The notes under the pieces are model-generated. The model was not told where the DNA came from, ran no database searches, and saw only the letters and a program-made list of their open reading frames with translations. A stretch of 64,000 bases of DNA from Echinometra lucunter (Eukaryota > Echinodermata > Echinoidea > Camarodonta > Echinometridae): positions 21,172,143-21,236,142 of the forward strand of contig CM057169.1 of the NCBI GenBank assembly GCA_029962745.1, given 5' to 3'. The position numbers and the translations under genes were made by a program. Positions 46,918-64,000 of the stretch are shown piece by piece. Within the stretch, counting starts at the first letter, position 1. Each line of letters begins with the position of its first letter.

Positions 46918-48054
46918 TAGAGAAAGTTACGACAACCCATTATTTGAACGCCATTTTGTTTCCACTGTTACGCAACATATCTAATTAATTTTGATGAGCA
47001 CCTGGGTGTTCTAAACAGAAAGAATTCGAACGCCATGTTGTTTCCAAAAAATAAGACGTCCATGTCCCAACTTGGTCTATTCAGGGACTCTAGTCGGGTT
47101 GAGTTGACCAGTCACATCGAAATCCCTCAAACGAATTTCACTCAGTCCTTTCCCGCGTCTGGACCGCTATTATAAATTATGGTCTGATGTCCCTTGTCTG
47201 CGCATGCAGTGCCCAAGTCTGCGCATACGCGTAACTGCGCGATTCTAACATCACAAAAGACGCAACGAACACAATCATCTTTAAATCAATTTTAGCGATA
47301 TGTATCACTGAAAAAATGACGAAAAACGGACGAAAGGCGTCTATTTTATGTAATTTTTACTCACATGCCTTGAAAATGCCACTTTCATGCAAAAAATCCC
47401 GAACTGCGTGTTAAGTGAATGAGTGCACAGACAAGGGCATCCTCCTCTTTTTAGCGTCAAATTTACACCATCGCCTATTCTTGTAAAAATCACACTGTTC
47501 TTGTTCGGATTTCGGTGGGATTTTCGGCACAGTTACTCCCTAGGATATGAAGATTAAAATGAGGTCAGCCATTAGAGAAATACAAAAAGGAAAGTTTGTC
47601 AATTTTAAGTGAAATATTAGGTGCGCAGACAAGGGTCCCCCCATCATAAACAGTGATAAAGCAAAGCGGCCATGATGAAGTCAACATGTAAATTGATGAC
47701 TCGATGTCCTCTTTTTTTAGCGTCGTGATTATGTATACTAGGTGTAAAAAATCAAGCCCGCAAAATATGTGTGTATCAGTAATCAAATGAGAACTCAAAA
47801 TTTACCATTATGTATAGTATCACACCTGTCATTTCTAACCCTTTCCTATTCTATGTCACGAATGATTCGTGACCCTATAGGTTATTATGCCGGAAGAGGT
47901 GATCTAGAATTTCATCTGCAACCATCGATGGCAATAGCTGTGTTCTGTATTCATATAAAGAGATAAACACGCAAATTTTGTGGGATTGCATTTTGCAAAA
48001 ATTGAAGATCTCATCTATCGTAAATGAAGAAGCTTAATGTGAGGAATTTATAAT

Positions 48055-48436
48055 TTGTTAACAAATTTTCGGCATTTTACAGTGTTAAAGATCGTATGCT
48101 CGATCTGTAATGAAAATCACAAGTCAGAAAAAAATTGGAACCAGCGGGATTCGAACCTGTCATCTACTTCTTGCTGGGCAGCGACTTAACTATCAGGCTA
48201 TTCTGGTTCACTACAAAGTCACGATGAACTGGAATCAAATGCCTAAGATCCTCTTCTTTCTGACTCATTAAGAAGAAGCTTAATGGGAGGAATATATAAT
48301 TTTTTAACCGGCAAGCAGTAGATGACAGGTTCTAATCCCGCTGGTTCCAATTTTTCTGACTTGGATTTTCATTACAAAGCGAGCATACGATCTTTAACAC
48401 TGGGATTAATGCCGAAAATTTGTTAACAAATTATCT
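48055..48436. repeat. Inverted repeat with a tRNA-like head in both arms
   Basis: The left arm (about 48055-48180) and right arm (48308-48434) are inverted copies containing GTTAACAAATTTTCGGCAT and ACCAGCGGGATT[C/T]GAACC. On the - strand, 48134-48209 folds like a tRNA: acceptor GAACCAG/CTGGTTC, A-box TAGCCTGATAGTTAAG, B-box GGTTCGAATCC. T-stem mismatches argue against a working tRNA gene. Confidence 0.7.
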
Positions 48437-49912
48437 TCTCTATTATTTAGAACACTATAATATCGATTAAGGAGATGTCTTTCACTTTTATGATGTTGAT
48501 TTAGTATTTCTGTCCAGCACAAGTTAGAAATCTTATAGTATCTAGTACCATCATTGAATGATAGCCCATTATTAAATTCATGAAAGTTATTACTCATCCG
48601 GTCTCAGTTCAGTAAAGTCAACTCTACAGGTAAGTTTCGGATGCTTATTTATAATTTGACTTCATGGCACCATACTGTTTGGCTATAAGGGAAATCCAGG
48701 ATTTTGGAGAAGTAGATAGGGGCATACGGTGCCCAAATTTACACAATGATAGGATCGTTATTCATGTTTTCAAAAGATACACCAAATGGATTGCAAACAA
48801 GGGGCATGAGGGAGGGGGGGGGGGGGGAGCAGAGCCTTGTTGTGCCTTAAATTAGCCATTGAATGTACATACTCCATTCTAAAATGTAACGGCATTATTT
48901 GTAAACAGAATCAGTTTTTAAAGGGAATATTTCAGTTTACTGCTTGCATGAGACTGTAAGTTCACGAGATCTAGAGTCCCCTGGAGCAAAATTGGCAGAC
49001 GGTCATCGGGGGCTAAAAGTCTTGAAAGCTCCAAGATAAGGTGCTAGGATCGAGGTCCAAGAGACTATCCATGTCGGTCTATCGGGTCGCCGGTCTCATC
49101 AGCACCCCGTCTTGTAATATATCGGCCTGAATTATTGAGAGCCACCCGTAAACTGAACTTGCACACTACAAAATGTTTATCCTTGAAAATATTTTTAAAA
49201 ATCGAACGTCCTGTAATTCAAGCAGGTCAACAGGGTTAAGTGATAAAGTGTGATGCTGAAATTCTAGGCAATAGGAAGTTTTCACTGAACTGGATAATGA
49301 TGACTCTCTTGTCATAATCATGAAAATAGTCAAGAGTTTTACACTAATTTTGTACTAATTTGGGTACAAAGTTTCGTACTGTTGCATGATGTTCATTTAT
49401 TTTGGTAGACAAATATTTCTGCGTGCATGGCGTTTCAATTTAATTTCTGAGTGTAATATTAGCGCTTGCATCGTGATAACAGTGTGCACGTGGGTGAAGC
49501 TAGGCCTCCATGATTTACGGCAAGATTTTGAAAATTTGATCACAACTATGAAAATTCACGAAATACCACAAAGATCAACACAGGACTTACGGGCAGGGAA
49601 TAACATGCTACTTTGTGAATAGTGTATGTTTGGGTAATTTTGGTCAGTACAAGAAAGCTTATTTCATTTGTACATAGAGTTAGTTATTGAATCGGACACA
49701 TTTTATAACCATTCCAAAACGAAACAGATGGAATCATGCTTTGTGTGCCTTTTCTGTATTTTGATGTTAACGTCTGGAATCTTCTGATTTGCCTTTAATC
49801 TCGATAAATAAAATCATAATACATTTAATTTCGGATTTCGGTTTTTCATTCGTTTGCCATTCTTTCATTTATGTAAAATTGATTACATTTATTGATATTC
49901 AAATTATTACCT

Positions 49913-50236
49913 GGGGGTGTTTCATAAAGCTGTTCGTAAAGTTATGAATGACTTTACGAACGACTTGAATACGGCAAGCCAAATGGGATGTTCAATCAAT
50001 GCAAACTGCATCAGCTAACGGTAAAAATATGCAGATGAAGATTAACATAAAGGTTTTTTACAAACATTTTTGTTGCAAAGTACATATTTTGCCACAATTT
50101 AATTGAGATTATGGGAAATGCAGTCACATTTTGTTAAAATGTCAGGAAAAACTTTTGGCATCCCATTTGGTCCTTCATATTCAAGTTGTTCGTAAAGTCA
50201 TTCGTAACTTTACGAACAGCTTTATGAAACACCCCC
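49913..50236. mobile_element. Hairpin MITE (GGGGGTGTTTCATAAAGCTG), 324 bp
   Basis: The ends GGGGGTGTTTCATAAAGCTG and CAGCTTTATGAAACACCCCC extend over more than 40 bases each (GTTCGTAAAGTTA/TAACTTTACGAAC). Same family as 39391-39561 with a longer unrelated centre. Confidence 0.88.
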
Positions 50237-50921
50237 TGAATTATTTGTATGTAGAGGTTCATGAATTCATCCACTTTAAAGAGGAATTTCGGAGTGGATA
50301 TTATCCTGGAAGAATTGTCCGAAATACAGGCTTCTGAATCACAGAAGTACACATCTAACTTTAAGCATTAAGATAGTTCTACAAAGAAAATAATCCCCAA
50401 CCCATCTATAAAAGGAAAAACCCCTGTATATCATGGCTCCCATTCTCTTATAAACTTATAGGCCTGAAAAAAACGCATTAAACCGACAACCCCCCCCCCT
50501 CTCTCTCTCTCATCCCTCACTATCTCTGTCTCTTTTCCTCACTGTCTCTCTCTCTCTCTCTCTTTGTTCTTCTGTCTCTACAGAAACGCTTTAAATTGAG
50601 AACCCTCCTCTACTTCTGTCTCTCTCAAAAACAGACAAACACACAAACAAAACAAAAACAACAGCAGCAGCAACAGCATCATGAATTTGAAATAGTGTTT
50701 TAGGCTATTTTCTGATGCATTAAAAAAACTTTGGAAATTTTAAAACCATTTCAGGTGTGATTATCTAATTTCTTATTCTTTCATATTTACCATATGCCAT
50801 AACTCATTATGTAGCGGTGAGCGTGCAATTTATCCGGACTGAAATTCAGTATTATGACGCCACAATGCATCCCAACATCCCAAATAGATGCGCTCTACTA
50901 CCTATCCTACGTACGCATCAT

Positions 50922-50935
50922 GTTGGCATGGCAAC
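50922..50935 (+). promoter_or_regulatory. RFX X-box-like site
   Basis: GTTGGCATGGCAAC differs by one base from the palindromic X-box GTTGCCATGGCAAC bound by RFX factors, which drive many ciliary genes. It lies about 270 bases upstream of the likely first donor (51205/51206) of the small coiled-coil gene. Confidence 0.55.
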
Positions 50936-52189
50936 GGTTGATCGTAGCTGTATCACAATTATCCTGCAGCATTATACCTAGCCTGCCTGTATATTATTGA
51001 TATGCTGCTGGTATATAATTATTGAAGATATGCATGTAATTCGATATCGAGCTAGTCACTGTACACGGGGTCATTACTGAAATTACGCTAGTACAACAAG
51101 CGATTTTAAGTGAATTTGAGAGGGGAGGAAATTTCGATGATTGTTAAATTATAGATTACACTACCTCTTGTACAACATATTCTTCTGCATTTACCCATCA
51201 TAAAGGTAAGAAACAAACCTCTCCATTCATTTTCTATATCAGTGATAGAATTTGATTTTCTTAATGCATTATAGAACACATACAATTGATATTATCATTC
51301 AGAAGTGGTATGGATTCACTTCCTATGCGAAGTATCATGATTAAAAAGGGAAGTTTTTAAATGACCATCCACTATGTGAAAAAAGACAACCAGGAAACAA
51401 GATATATTTGAAACTATTTCCACTTTCATTTTCTGATATTTATAAATATATTCAAAAAGAAAGACTTGAGTACGCAGGGAGAAAATATTGAATAGACATA
51501 AAAGATGGAGTCTTTTTTTTCCACTGGAGAAGTTCAAGCTCAGTGCACATAGGACCATTTCTAATTTCTTGGCCTTAAAATCGGAGGGGGGAGTATGATG
51601 TGCTAATCCCATCGCACATTATACGATTTTTGAAAAAAAAAATTGTACTAGCATTTGATGTGAACATTCAAACATGTAAAATCTTAATGATCAAAGTTTT
51701 GAATAGTCGCATAATACTGAAATGGAAATTCCGGATTATTACAAACCTCCTTATATGGATAAGCGAAGTCAATACCGAATCGTAATAATACCATAGCAAG
51801 CTTGCGATTGGCTACGATTTGAAACCGATTTTGCCTTTACTCAGATCACAAAGCTTGCTGTTAATCAAAGATTTTATTTTAGTTTTCCTATCATTACTGC
51901 GAACTTGAAATAAGGTAATTTTACTTGTTTAAACTGTAATATTAAAGTATTTAATGGATCCGCCATCGAAAAGAAACATCTTGTCTTTTTAACCCTTTTT
52001 GCTTTCATACAGGTACATTGTATCTGATGTTCTTTTGTTGTTTAGGAGTTAGGATACGCCATAATGACATTCATAAACATATGAATTATATACTGGGGTT
52101 TCAGACTAATCAGTCATATGAAATGATATCGTGTTTTTTCTGCTCAAACTCAACTCTTCACAGTCTAGATCGTGCGAACCACATGAATC

Positions 52190-53540
52190 ATGAAGCTTAC
52201 TGACCTGACACAACGGTCTCTGCGTGAACTAGAAAAAAGATCCACAGCGCGGATGGAGAAATTTGAGAGAATACAGGGCGAGTTTGACCAGTTACAGCAA
52301 CAAATTGAAGACAATTTCAACTTTATGAGTACACACCTTTTAAGGGTGAGCTACCGTTACGATGTCAATAAATTTTTTGAAAATGTTTTGCTATCATGAT
52401 AAAGACAGACTTGGGTTTTGATGAACTACTTTGTTTGTTGCATTGCCATTGTGCTTGGGTCACTGTTACACTTTACTTCGCGTTTAGCGTATAATTTGAT
52501 CATACTGTCACATCGAATGGGGCTTGTTCATTATTTTGTCATGTTTGGGCTAAACCTATGAAAATATTTAGAGTATGCATTCCATGTACAGGATAATAAT
52601 TTTTCCTATTCTTCCCCAACTTTTTAGCTAGAGAGCATAATTCGTTTCTTATAGGATAACAATAAATTATGTTGTAAAGCCACATTTATTTTCATCATCA
52701 TCATTATGATAAAATCAGCATTTTAAATAACCGCATAGTACCAGCTGTTGGGCACGATGACGATTGTTATTTTGTAACGCAAGGCAATTCGAATTCTTAT
52801 TAAAAGAATCGTAAAGTGGAATCGCTTCTGAAAAATATGCAAATTTAAGTATAAATTTCCTCACATCTTAACCCAAATCTTAATGTTATTTACTCACTTC
52901 ATAACTGTTTTGTCTTGTTTTATTTTATCTATCTGTTTATTTATCAAGTTATTCATTTATTTTTTTTTATTTAGTTGTTGAATCATTTATACATTTGTTT
53001 ATTCATATATCTATTCGTCTGTTTATTGATGTTTATATGCATGCATGTATAACAAAATTATAGTACAAATATTATGTTATGTGCCTATGTATGTATCTAT
53101 TCATTCATCTATCTTAACTTATAGATTTATTTATATTTATTTTTATAAAATAATTAGCGACAATAGTCGGAGATGTATTTGTTGCTATGAATATCCAGAT
53201 TATTATTATTGTTATTATTATCATTATTATTATTATTATTATTATTACTATTATTATTATTGTTATTATTATTTCCTTTATCCACAACTTGATGTTCTGT
53301 TGGTATATTAATATTATTATTATTATTATTATTATTGTTCTATTCTGTTAGCAATCCTCTTCTCATGTTCATCTTATGATTGTTGACTATTATTATTAAC
53401 AGGAACCGGACTTCTTCTCATGAAATTAGGTTATTTCTCATCTATCAAGCAAGTCCTCTATCTTATTGTTATTATTATTATTATTATTGTATATTATTTA
53501 TTATTATTATCATAGTTATTATTATATTATTATTATTATA

Positions 53541-53578
<38 letters not shown>

Positions 53579-53762
53579 TATTATTATCTATTTATGATGT
53601 ACTCTTTTGCAGTTGATAACCGTTCAGGAGGATTTAGAAGCCCTTCAAAGAAACACTGAGAGAATCAAACAAAGACTGAATGACTTAAAGGAGGAAGCGA
53701 ATACACCTGTAAAGCCACTGGAGAAACATCTCTTCTACATGAAAAGCTGGATCACAATGTAA
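52190..53762 (+). CDS. Small coiled-coil protein, two coding exons
   Basis: Exons 52190-52345 and 53613-53762 join in phase 0 (TTAAGG|GTGAGC to TTGCAG|TTGATA), giving 101 aa. It is nearly all predicted helix: LTQRSLRELEKRSTARMEKF, FDQLQQQIEDNFNF, then VQEDLEALQRNTERIKQRLN. Stops upstream in frame (52166 and 52184) make this ATG the start, with a noncoding first exon probably ending at 51205. AATAAA follows at 53807. It faintly resembles KxDL/BLOC-1-type subunits (QEDLEAL where KxDL is expected), not enough to name it. An upstream out-of-frame ATG (52183) gives a six-codon reading frame. Confidence 0.7.
53197..53592 (+). repeat. (ATT)n microsatellite clusters
   Basis: Three ATT runs (53197-53275, 53310-53340, 53463-53587) fill the intron just before the last exon of the coiled-coil gene. 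Confidence 0.95.
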
Positions 53763-53984
53763 CCATGGTAACGAGATCGATGGTATCAGTGACTGTGCTA
53801 ATCGAAAATAAAATAAAACATTCCAGAGCACATGTGCAGTTTCATTTGGACATCGTTGCATGCAGTTTATCATATCATGAATAAGGAATGGGCAACGATA
53901 AGTTTAACCAGAAAATTAATATGCTCTTCGCTGACTTAGATCACGAGACTCTCTTTTCCCCCCAGTTCATATTTTTACTATGTA

Positions 53985-53989
<5 letters not shown>

Positions 53990-54023
<34 letters not shown>

Positions 54024-54160
54024 AACTTTTTATTTTTCTGTCACGAATTTTCGACGGTCCATACCGTCTCTCTCAAGTGAATGACAATGACAAACTTGGA
54101 TTTAAGCATGAACTTTCTTCTCGTCTACTTTATTTTATACCAACACGTGGACTTTATATT

Positions 54161-54205
<45 letters not shown>
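53990..54205 (+). repeat. Two (TA)n runs
   Basis: TA dinucleotide runs at about 53992-54020 and 54162-54201 lie just downstream of the coiled-coil gene. Confidence 0.95.
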
Positions 54206-54213
<8 letters not shown>

Positions 54214-54487
54214 CACATATGCCATGAATGGCGTCACGGCATAGCACATTATTCTCCATCGGCGTTTTGTTTTCAACATTATCAACATCATAGAAATGTT
54301 ATGTTAGGTCACATGACGCTATTTAGACCAATCACTAAACAGGAGTTCATTAATAAGGGATATAATACAAAATAATCCCTTTCAAATGATAAATTGGTCA
54401 TGACGTTTAAACGTATATTGTTAAGTTGTGGTCAAAAGTAGCACATATTCTATTACTATTTTCTTTATAATAATACACAGCTAGCTT

Positions 54488-55150
54488 GCTATCTTCCCAA
54501 GTCTTTCTCTCCTCTTGTTCTCTTTCACTATCACCATTTTCCACATACTTCTTGCTTTTTGATTATTTCCCTTGACTATCATCAGTCGCCCCTCTTTCAA
54601 GCCCTCTCTTCTCCCCCTTTTTCTCTCTTTCTCCCTTCATCTAACCAATCATGCCGATTGCCCTGTTATCTAGCCCAAATCTTCCTCTTTTCTTCTTCTG
54701 TCTCTCTCTTCGTCTAGTCACATGCCTTTGCTATCTTCCCCAAGACTTTCTCTCCTCTCGTTCTCTCTCACTGTCACCATTTTCCACATACTTTTTGTTT
54801 CGATATTTCCCTTGACTGTCATCAGTCGCTCCGCTTTTCAAGCTCTCTCTTTTTCCCTCTCTCTCTTCTCGATCCCTTCACCTAACCAATTCTCTGTTAT
54901 CATAGCCAAGCCTTCCTCTTTTCTTCTTCTGTCTCTCTCTTCGTCTAGTCACATGCCTTGTTCTCATTCCAAGTCTTTCTCTCCTCTTAGTCTCACTTCA
55001 TTACCCTTTTCATATCCTCTGCTTTTGTATTTACATGCTTCCTGTTTGCTATTGCCCCGCTTAAACTTTCTTTCTTTTCTACCTCTCCATCTCTCTTTCT
55101 TTTCTCCCTCTCTTTCTCTCCTCTCTCTCTTAGTTTCTTTATGTGATATT
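54488..55150 (+). repeat. Pyrimidine-rich tandem duplication, 242-bp period
   Basis: The block starting GCTATCTTCCC at 54488 repeats at 54730 (CACTGTCACCATTTTCCACA, TTCGTCTAGTCACATGCC in both), with a third partial copy from about 54960. The Ser/Leu open frame through it (54722-55153) is a composition artefact. Confidence 0.85.
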
Positions 55151-56246
55151 TAGTATTATTTGTTTGTGAAACACTACCAAAGACCAAGAAAGTCAAAACT
55201 TAGATAGGGTTTGATTGAAATTTTATTCGTTAATGAAGTTGACAGTCCATTTGGCATGTTTGGAATTTTACTAAGTTTGTAACCACAATCAGATGAAATT
55301 TCTTGATATTGAAGTGTATAACCATCACACACTATGCTGTAGTAATAAGAGATCTGTTACCGGTAAGTGTCTGAATCAACGGCTAAACAAACCAAAACAA
55401 GATGATCATAAGGAAGCCTAAATTAGATGGATTTTTCAAAGATGTGATTTCTGTTCGGTAGTTCATGTCCTATGTCTGGTCCTCTTCATGGGGGTTCCCA
55501 GCCAATGTCATCATCTGCAATTCAAAACAAGACACAAAATTACGAATAATGTTTGATAAGGCACTGAGAAAGAAATTTTCTACTCGAGATTCAAATGATA
55601 AACCCATTAATCATGATGATGTTCAAGATATTAATTCAGTGTCCCGGACATTACGTAATATTGCGAAATTATGAATATAACGTGTTTTGAAAAGAGGGGA
55701 TTGTCGTCTTTATCGCATTTTCTTACCATTTTCAGTTGTATTAAAAGCATCGCCGTCATAAAAAGCTGCAGGTATTGCAGAGATCTTTCATGCAGTCGAT
55801 CAGAATGCTCTGCATGGACTTGCCTTAATACATTGTCATCACTACGATTTTATATTCTGAAAATTTTCACGATGCTTTGAAAAGGTTGATTTTTTAAAAT
55901 CAAATAAATAAATATATCACCTTCTAGACAAATTTCAAGATATGGGAAAATATGAGAGAACGTAATGATCGTATTTAAGACTTAAGATGAATGGATTTCT
56001 TTTTGATAATCTGGAACAACTTTTGGTCAAATTTCTGCAGAATAATGTACTGAGAACGTTATCTTTTTGGAGAAAAAAACCCCCTAGGGTTTAAAAATCA
56101 CCTTAGACATGCGTCTGAAGTGAGTACCTAGTCAAAGGAGGGGAGCTTAATAAGACAAAGAATCTGTATTTGTATTTTGTAAAATATAACCTTCATAGGG
56201 CCTACAGTGATAGAGAGAAGATGGGAAAGTATAAAGTTCTACATGC

Positions 56247-62719
<6,473 letters not shown>

Positions 62720-63222
62720 CTTGGCTGTAATAAGGGAGCAAGGAGAAACATGAATACTCGATCAAAATGATCCTAAAGGAAAAGTATATGAAATGTGGCG
62801 CTTTCTAAAGATTTCTCTCTTCCAGAGAAAGATCTGACAACCGTACCTATGGAACAAATTAGTACTGGACTAAACAGATATGAAACTATATACGCCTGAA
62901 ACTATATACGCCTATAGGCCTACCTAGTCATGCTAGTAAAATATTGATTTGATGGTATGATTTACAGATAAAAAAGGCTGGGATATGGTTGTTCTTTTTA
63001 TTTTAGTTCGGAATAATACAGTAGTAGAAACGCAATTTGAAAAGGAAAACTATTCAAATGCCCTCGAATCTACGAAATATGACGAGAAATAGCCTAAGAG
63101 CTCGGACCAAACATCCAAGCCCCATGACTGTGTCTGTAGTCCCAGTATATTGCAGCACATGCATTTCAGCGACCAGAACTAGGCTTTGAAGTCTATCTGA
63201 AGCACAGAAGTGCTGAACATCC

Positions 63223-63357
63223 AGGGGAGCGTTTCACCAAGTGTCTTGTCAGTGATTGTTACTGACAAATTTTCTCTCAGCCAATCAGATGCAAGGATTT
63301 CAGTAGCTTATAACAGTTATTGCAACTTGTTATTGATAATAAAAAAAACGGGGCCCA
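63223..63357. mobile_element. Hairpin MITE (GGGGAGCGTTTCACCAAG), copy 4
   Basis: It begins GGGGAGCGTTTCACCAAGTG and contains TTGTCAGTGATTGTTACTGACAA and CAGCCAATCAGATGCAAGGA. The right end is TTATTGATAATAAAAAAAACGGGGCCC-like. The left half matches the copies at 14935 and 15074; the right end matches the 30819 copy, so it is mosaic. It lies in the 5' UTR intron of the protease gene. Confidence 0.75.
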
Positions 63358-63433
63358 GAAGTACTGAACATCCCGATTCCTTCGCTGAGGAATCAGGGGA
63401 AATGCTCAGCTTGGTGAATCTGAAACAACTTAC

Positions 63434-63535
63434 CAGAGTCGATGAAGATCTTGAAGAAACCTTGAGAGAGATGATCTAGTGGTTGTGATCTGCTCAGATC
63501 TGATGATGTGCTAGGTGAGATGAGCTGTATTTAAG
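63434..63535 (-). promoter_or_regulatory. Protease first exon (noncoding) and TATA-like promoter
   Basis: On the - strand a TATA-like CTTAAATACAG (63525-63535) lies about 30 bases upstream of a CATCAGATC start-site candidate. A short 5' UTR exon ends at 63434 (CTCTG|GTAAGT). It would splice to TTACAG|CCAAG at 62724, five bases before the ATG. Confidence 0.55.
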
Positions 63536-64000
63536 CATTTTTTTAAAGCAACAGATGGACCTTTCCCGAGGATTACGTGCAGGTGTCTAGTGCAAAATTG
63601 CAGAAAGCCACGTGACAAAAATTGATATCATTCCAGAAAGATCTTTTATTTCTTTTGTCTATATCGCTTACTTAGCAAAGTTAAATTTGCAACCCAATCA
63701 GTATCTTTTATTTCTATTGTTTATCTTAATAACTTCTGTTGCTGTTATCACGCTTACGATTTTAGTTCTACTAAAGGGCGTAGATGCCGGTCAGCAAGGG
63801 GTATTCACTCAATTTTTGCCCTTTACGAAAAAGATAATTATGGTATTAATGCACCATCAATTTTCAGTTAATTCATCTGCATCGTTTAGAAAAAACGAAT
63901 ATATCTGGGTTTAAAATTTCTATGAGTCAAGATGTGCAATAAAGTGGCATGGGATAAAGCATGCCAAATATGAGTATCTTACCTTCTCCGCCATGTCCTT
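63536..64000. other. Upstream of protease gene, nothing recognised
   Basis: AT-rich sequence. The longest open frame, 63612-63914, has a hydrophobic stretch but no splice context or codon bias supporting a gene. Confidence 0.4.

Larger units (their letters stand above)
44980..50900. other. Gene-poor, repeat-rich intergenic region
   Basis: I see no splice-bounded coding segment. Contents are the elements at 46439, 48055 and 49913, poly-T/A stretches (45036, 45250, 45307), G-runs (45700, 46008, 48812), and two ACAAGGG-type repeat phrases near 47430 and 47625. The 3' end of the lectin transcript lies in the first few hundred bases, without a clear AATAAA. Confidence 0.6.

Noticed and set aside
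48134..48209. Functional tRNA gene on the - strand
   Set aside because: The T-stem has mismatches, the anticodon stem is weak and it is one arm of a repeat that is duplicated in inverted form.
52190..53762. Naming the coiled-coil gene as KXD1
   Set aside because: The resemblance is limited to one heptad region with a gap of about four residues and Q in place of the defining K of KxDL.
54722..55153. 143-codon Ser/Leu-rich open frame
   Set aside because: It lies wholly in a pyrimidine-rich tandem repeat; composition explains it.
55465..55674. Open frame with a basic, protein-like sequence (ALRKKFSTRDSNDKPINHDD)
   Set aside because: It has no splice partner in the right phase with neighbouring genes and no recognised domain. 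It could be a relic, but support is too thin.

Overview
The window is animal nuclear DNA: AT-rich, with split genes, GT-AG introns, long microsatellites and many small non-autonomous transposons. Gene content and the repeat types (short hairpin elements with GGGG..GTTTCATAAA-like ends, tRNA-derived SINEs with ATT tails, CR1/L2-type LINEs, TTAGGG-type telomeric sequence) suggest a marine deuterostome, most likely an echinoderm such as a sea urchin. The species is an inference. No CRISPR array, operon or prokaryotic feature is present.

Layout. (1) 1-19192, + strand: the 3' fifteen exons of an ANKMY1 orthologue (MORN, ankyrin repeats, MYND zinc finger, Gly-rich tail); the 5' end lies outside the window. 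I rebuilt every exon with matching splice phases, giving 1049 residues in the window. Its introns hold SINEs, TTAA-flanked elements, a relict duplicate exon, a 176-bp tandem duplication of an exon end and a possible alternative last exon. (2) About 19193-34100: 3' UTR and repeat-rich intergenic DNA, including a nearly complete CR1/L2-type LINE (27205-30810) broken only by a one-base shift in a T-run. (3) 34178-44979, + strand: a ten-exon gene for a secreted protein with signal peptide, Cys-containing N-terminal segment, five EGF-like domains and a C-type lectin domain. All internal exons are phase 1-1. One intron carries a small inverted-repeat transposon filled with telomere-like repeat; another carries a decayed LINE with a nested MITE. 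(4) 44980-50900: gene-poor, repeat-rich. (5) About 50920-53820, + strand: a small coiled-coil protein gene (101 aa) with an RFX X-box-like site upstream. (6) 56247-63500, - strand: a complete proteinase K-type subtilisin (S8), eight coding exons, 356 aa, with signal peptide, I9 propeptide and an intact Asp/His/Ser triad.

The four genes do not form a pathway. ANKMY1 and the X-box gene could both be cilium-related, the lectin is a secreted or surface recognition protein, and the subtilisin is a secreted digestive or processing protease. The least expected structures are the transposon-borne telomeric repeat, the exon-scale duplications inside ANKMY1, and the three TTAA-flanked non-autonomous element families, two of them present in opposite orientations in the same window.
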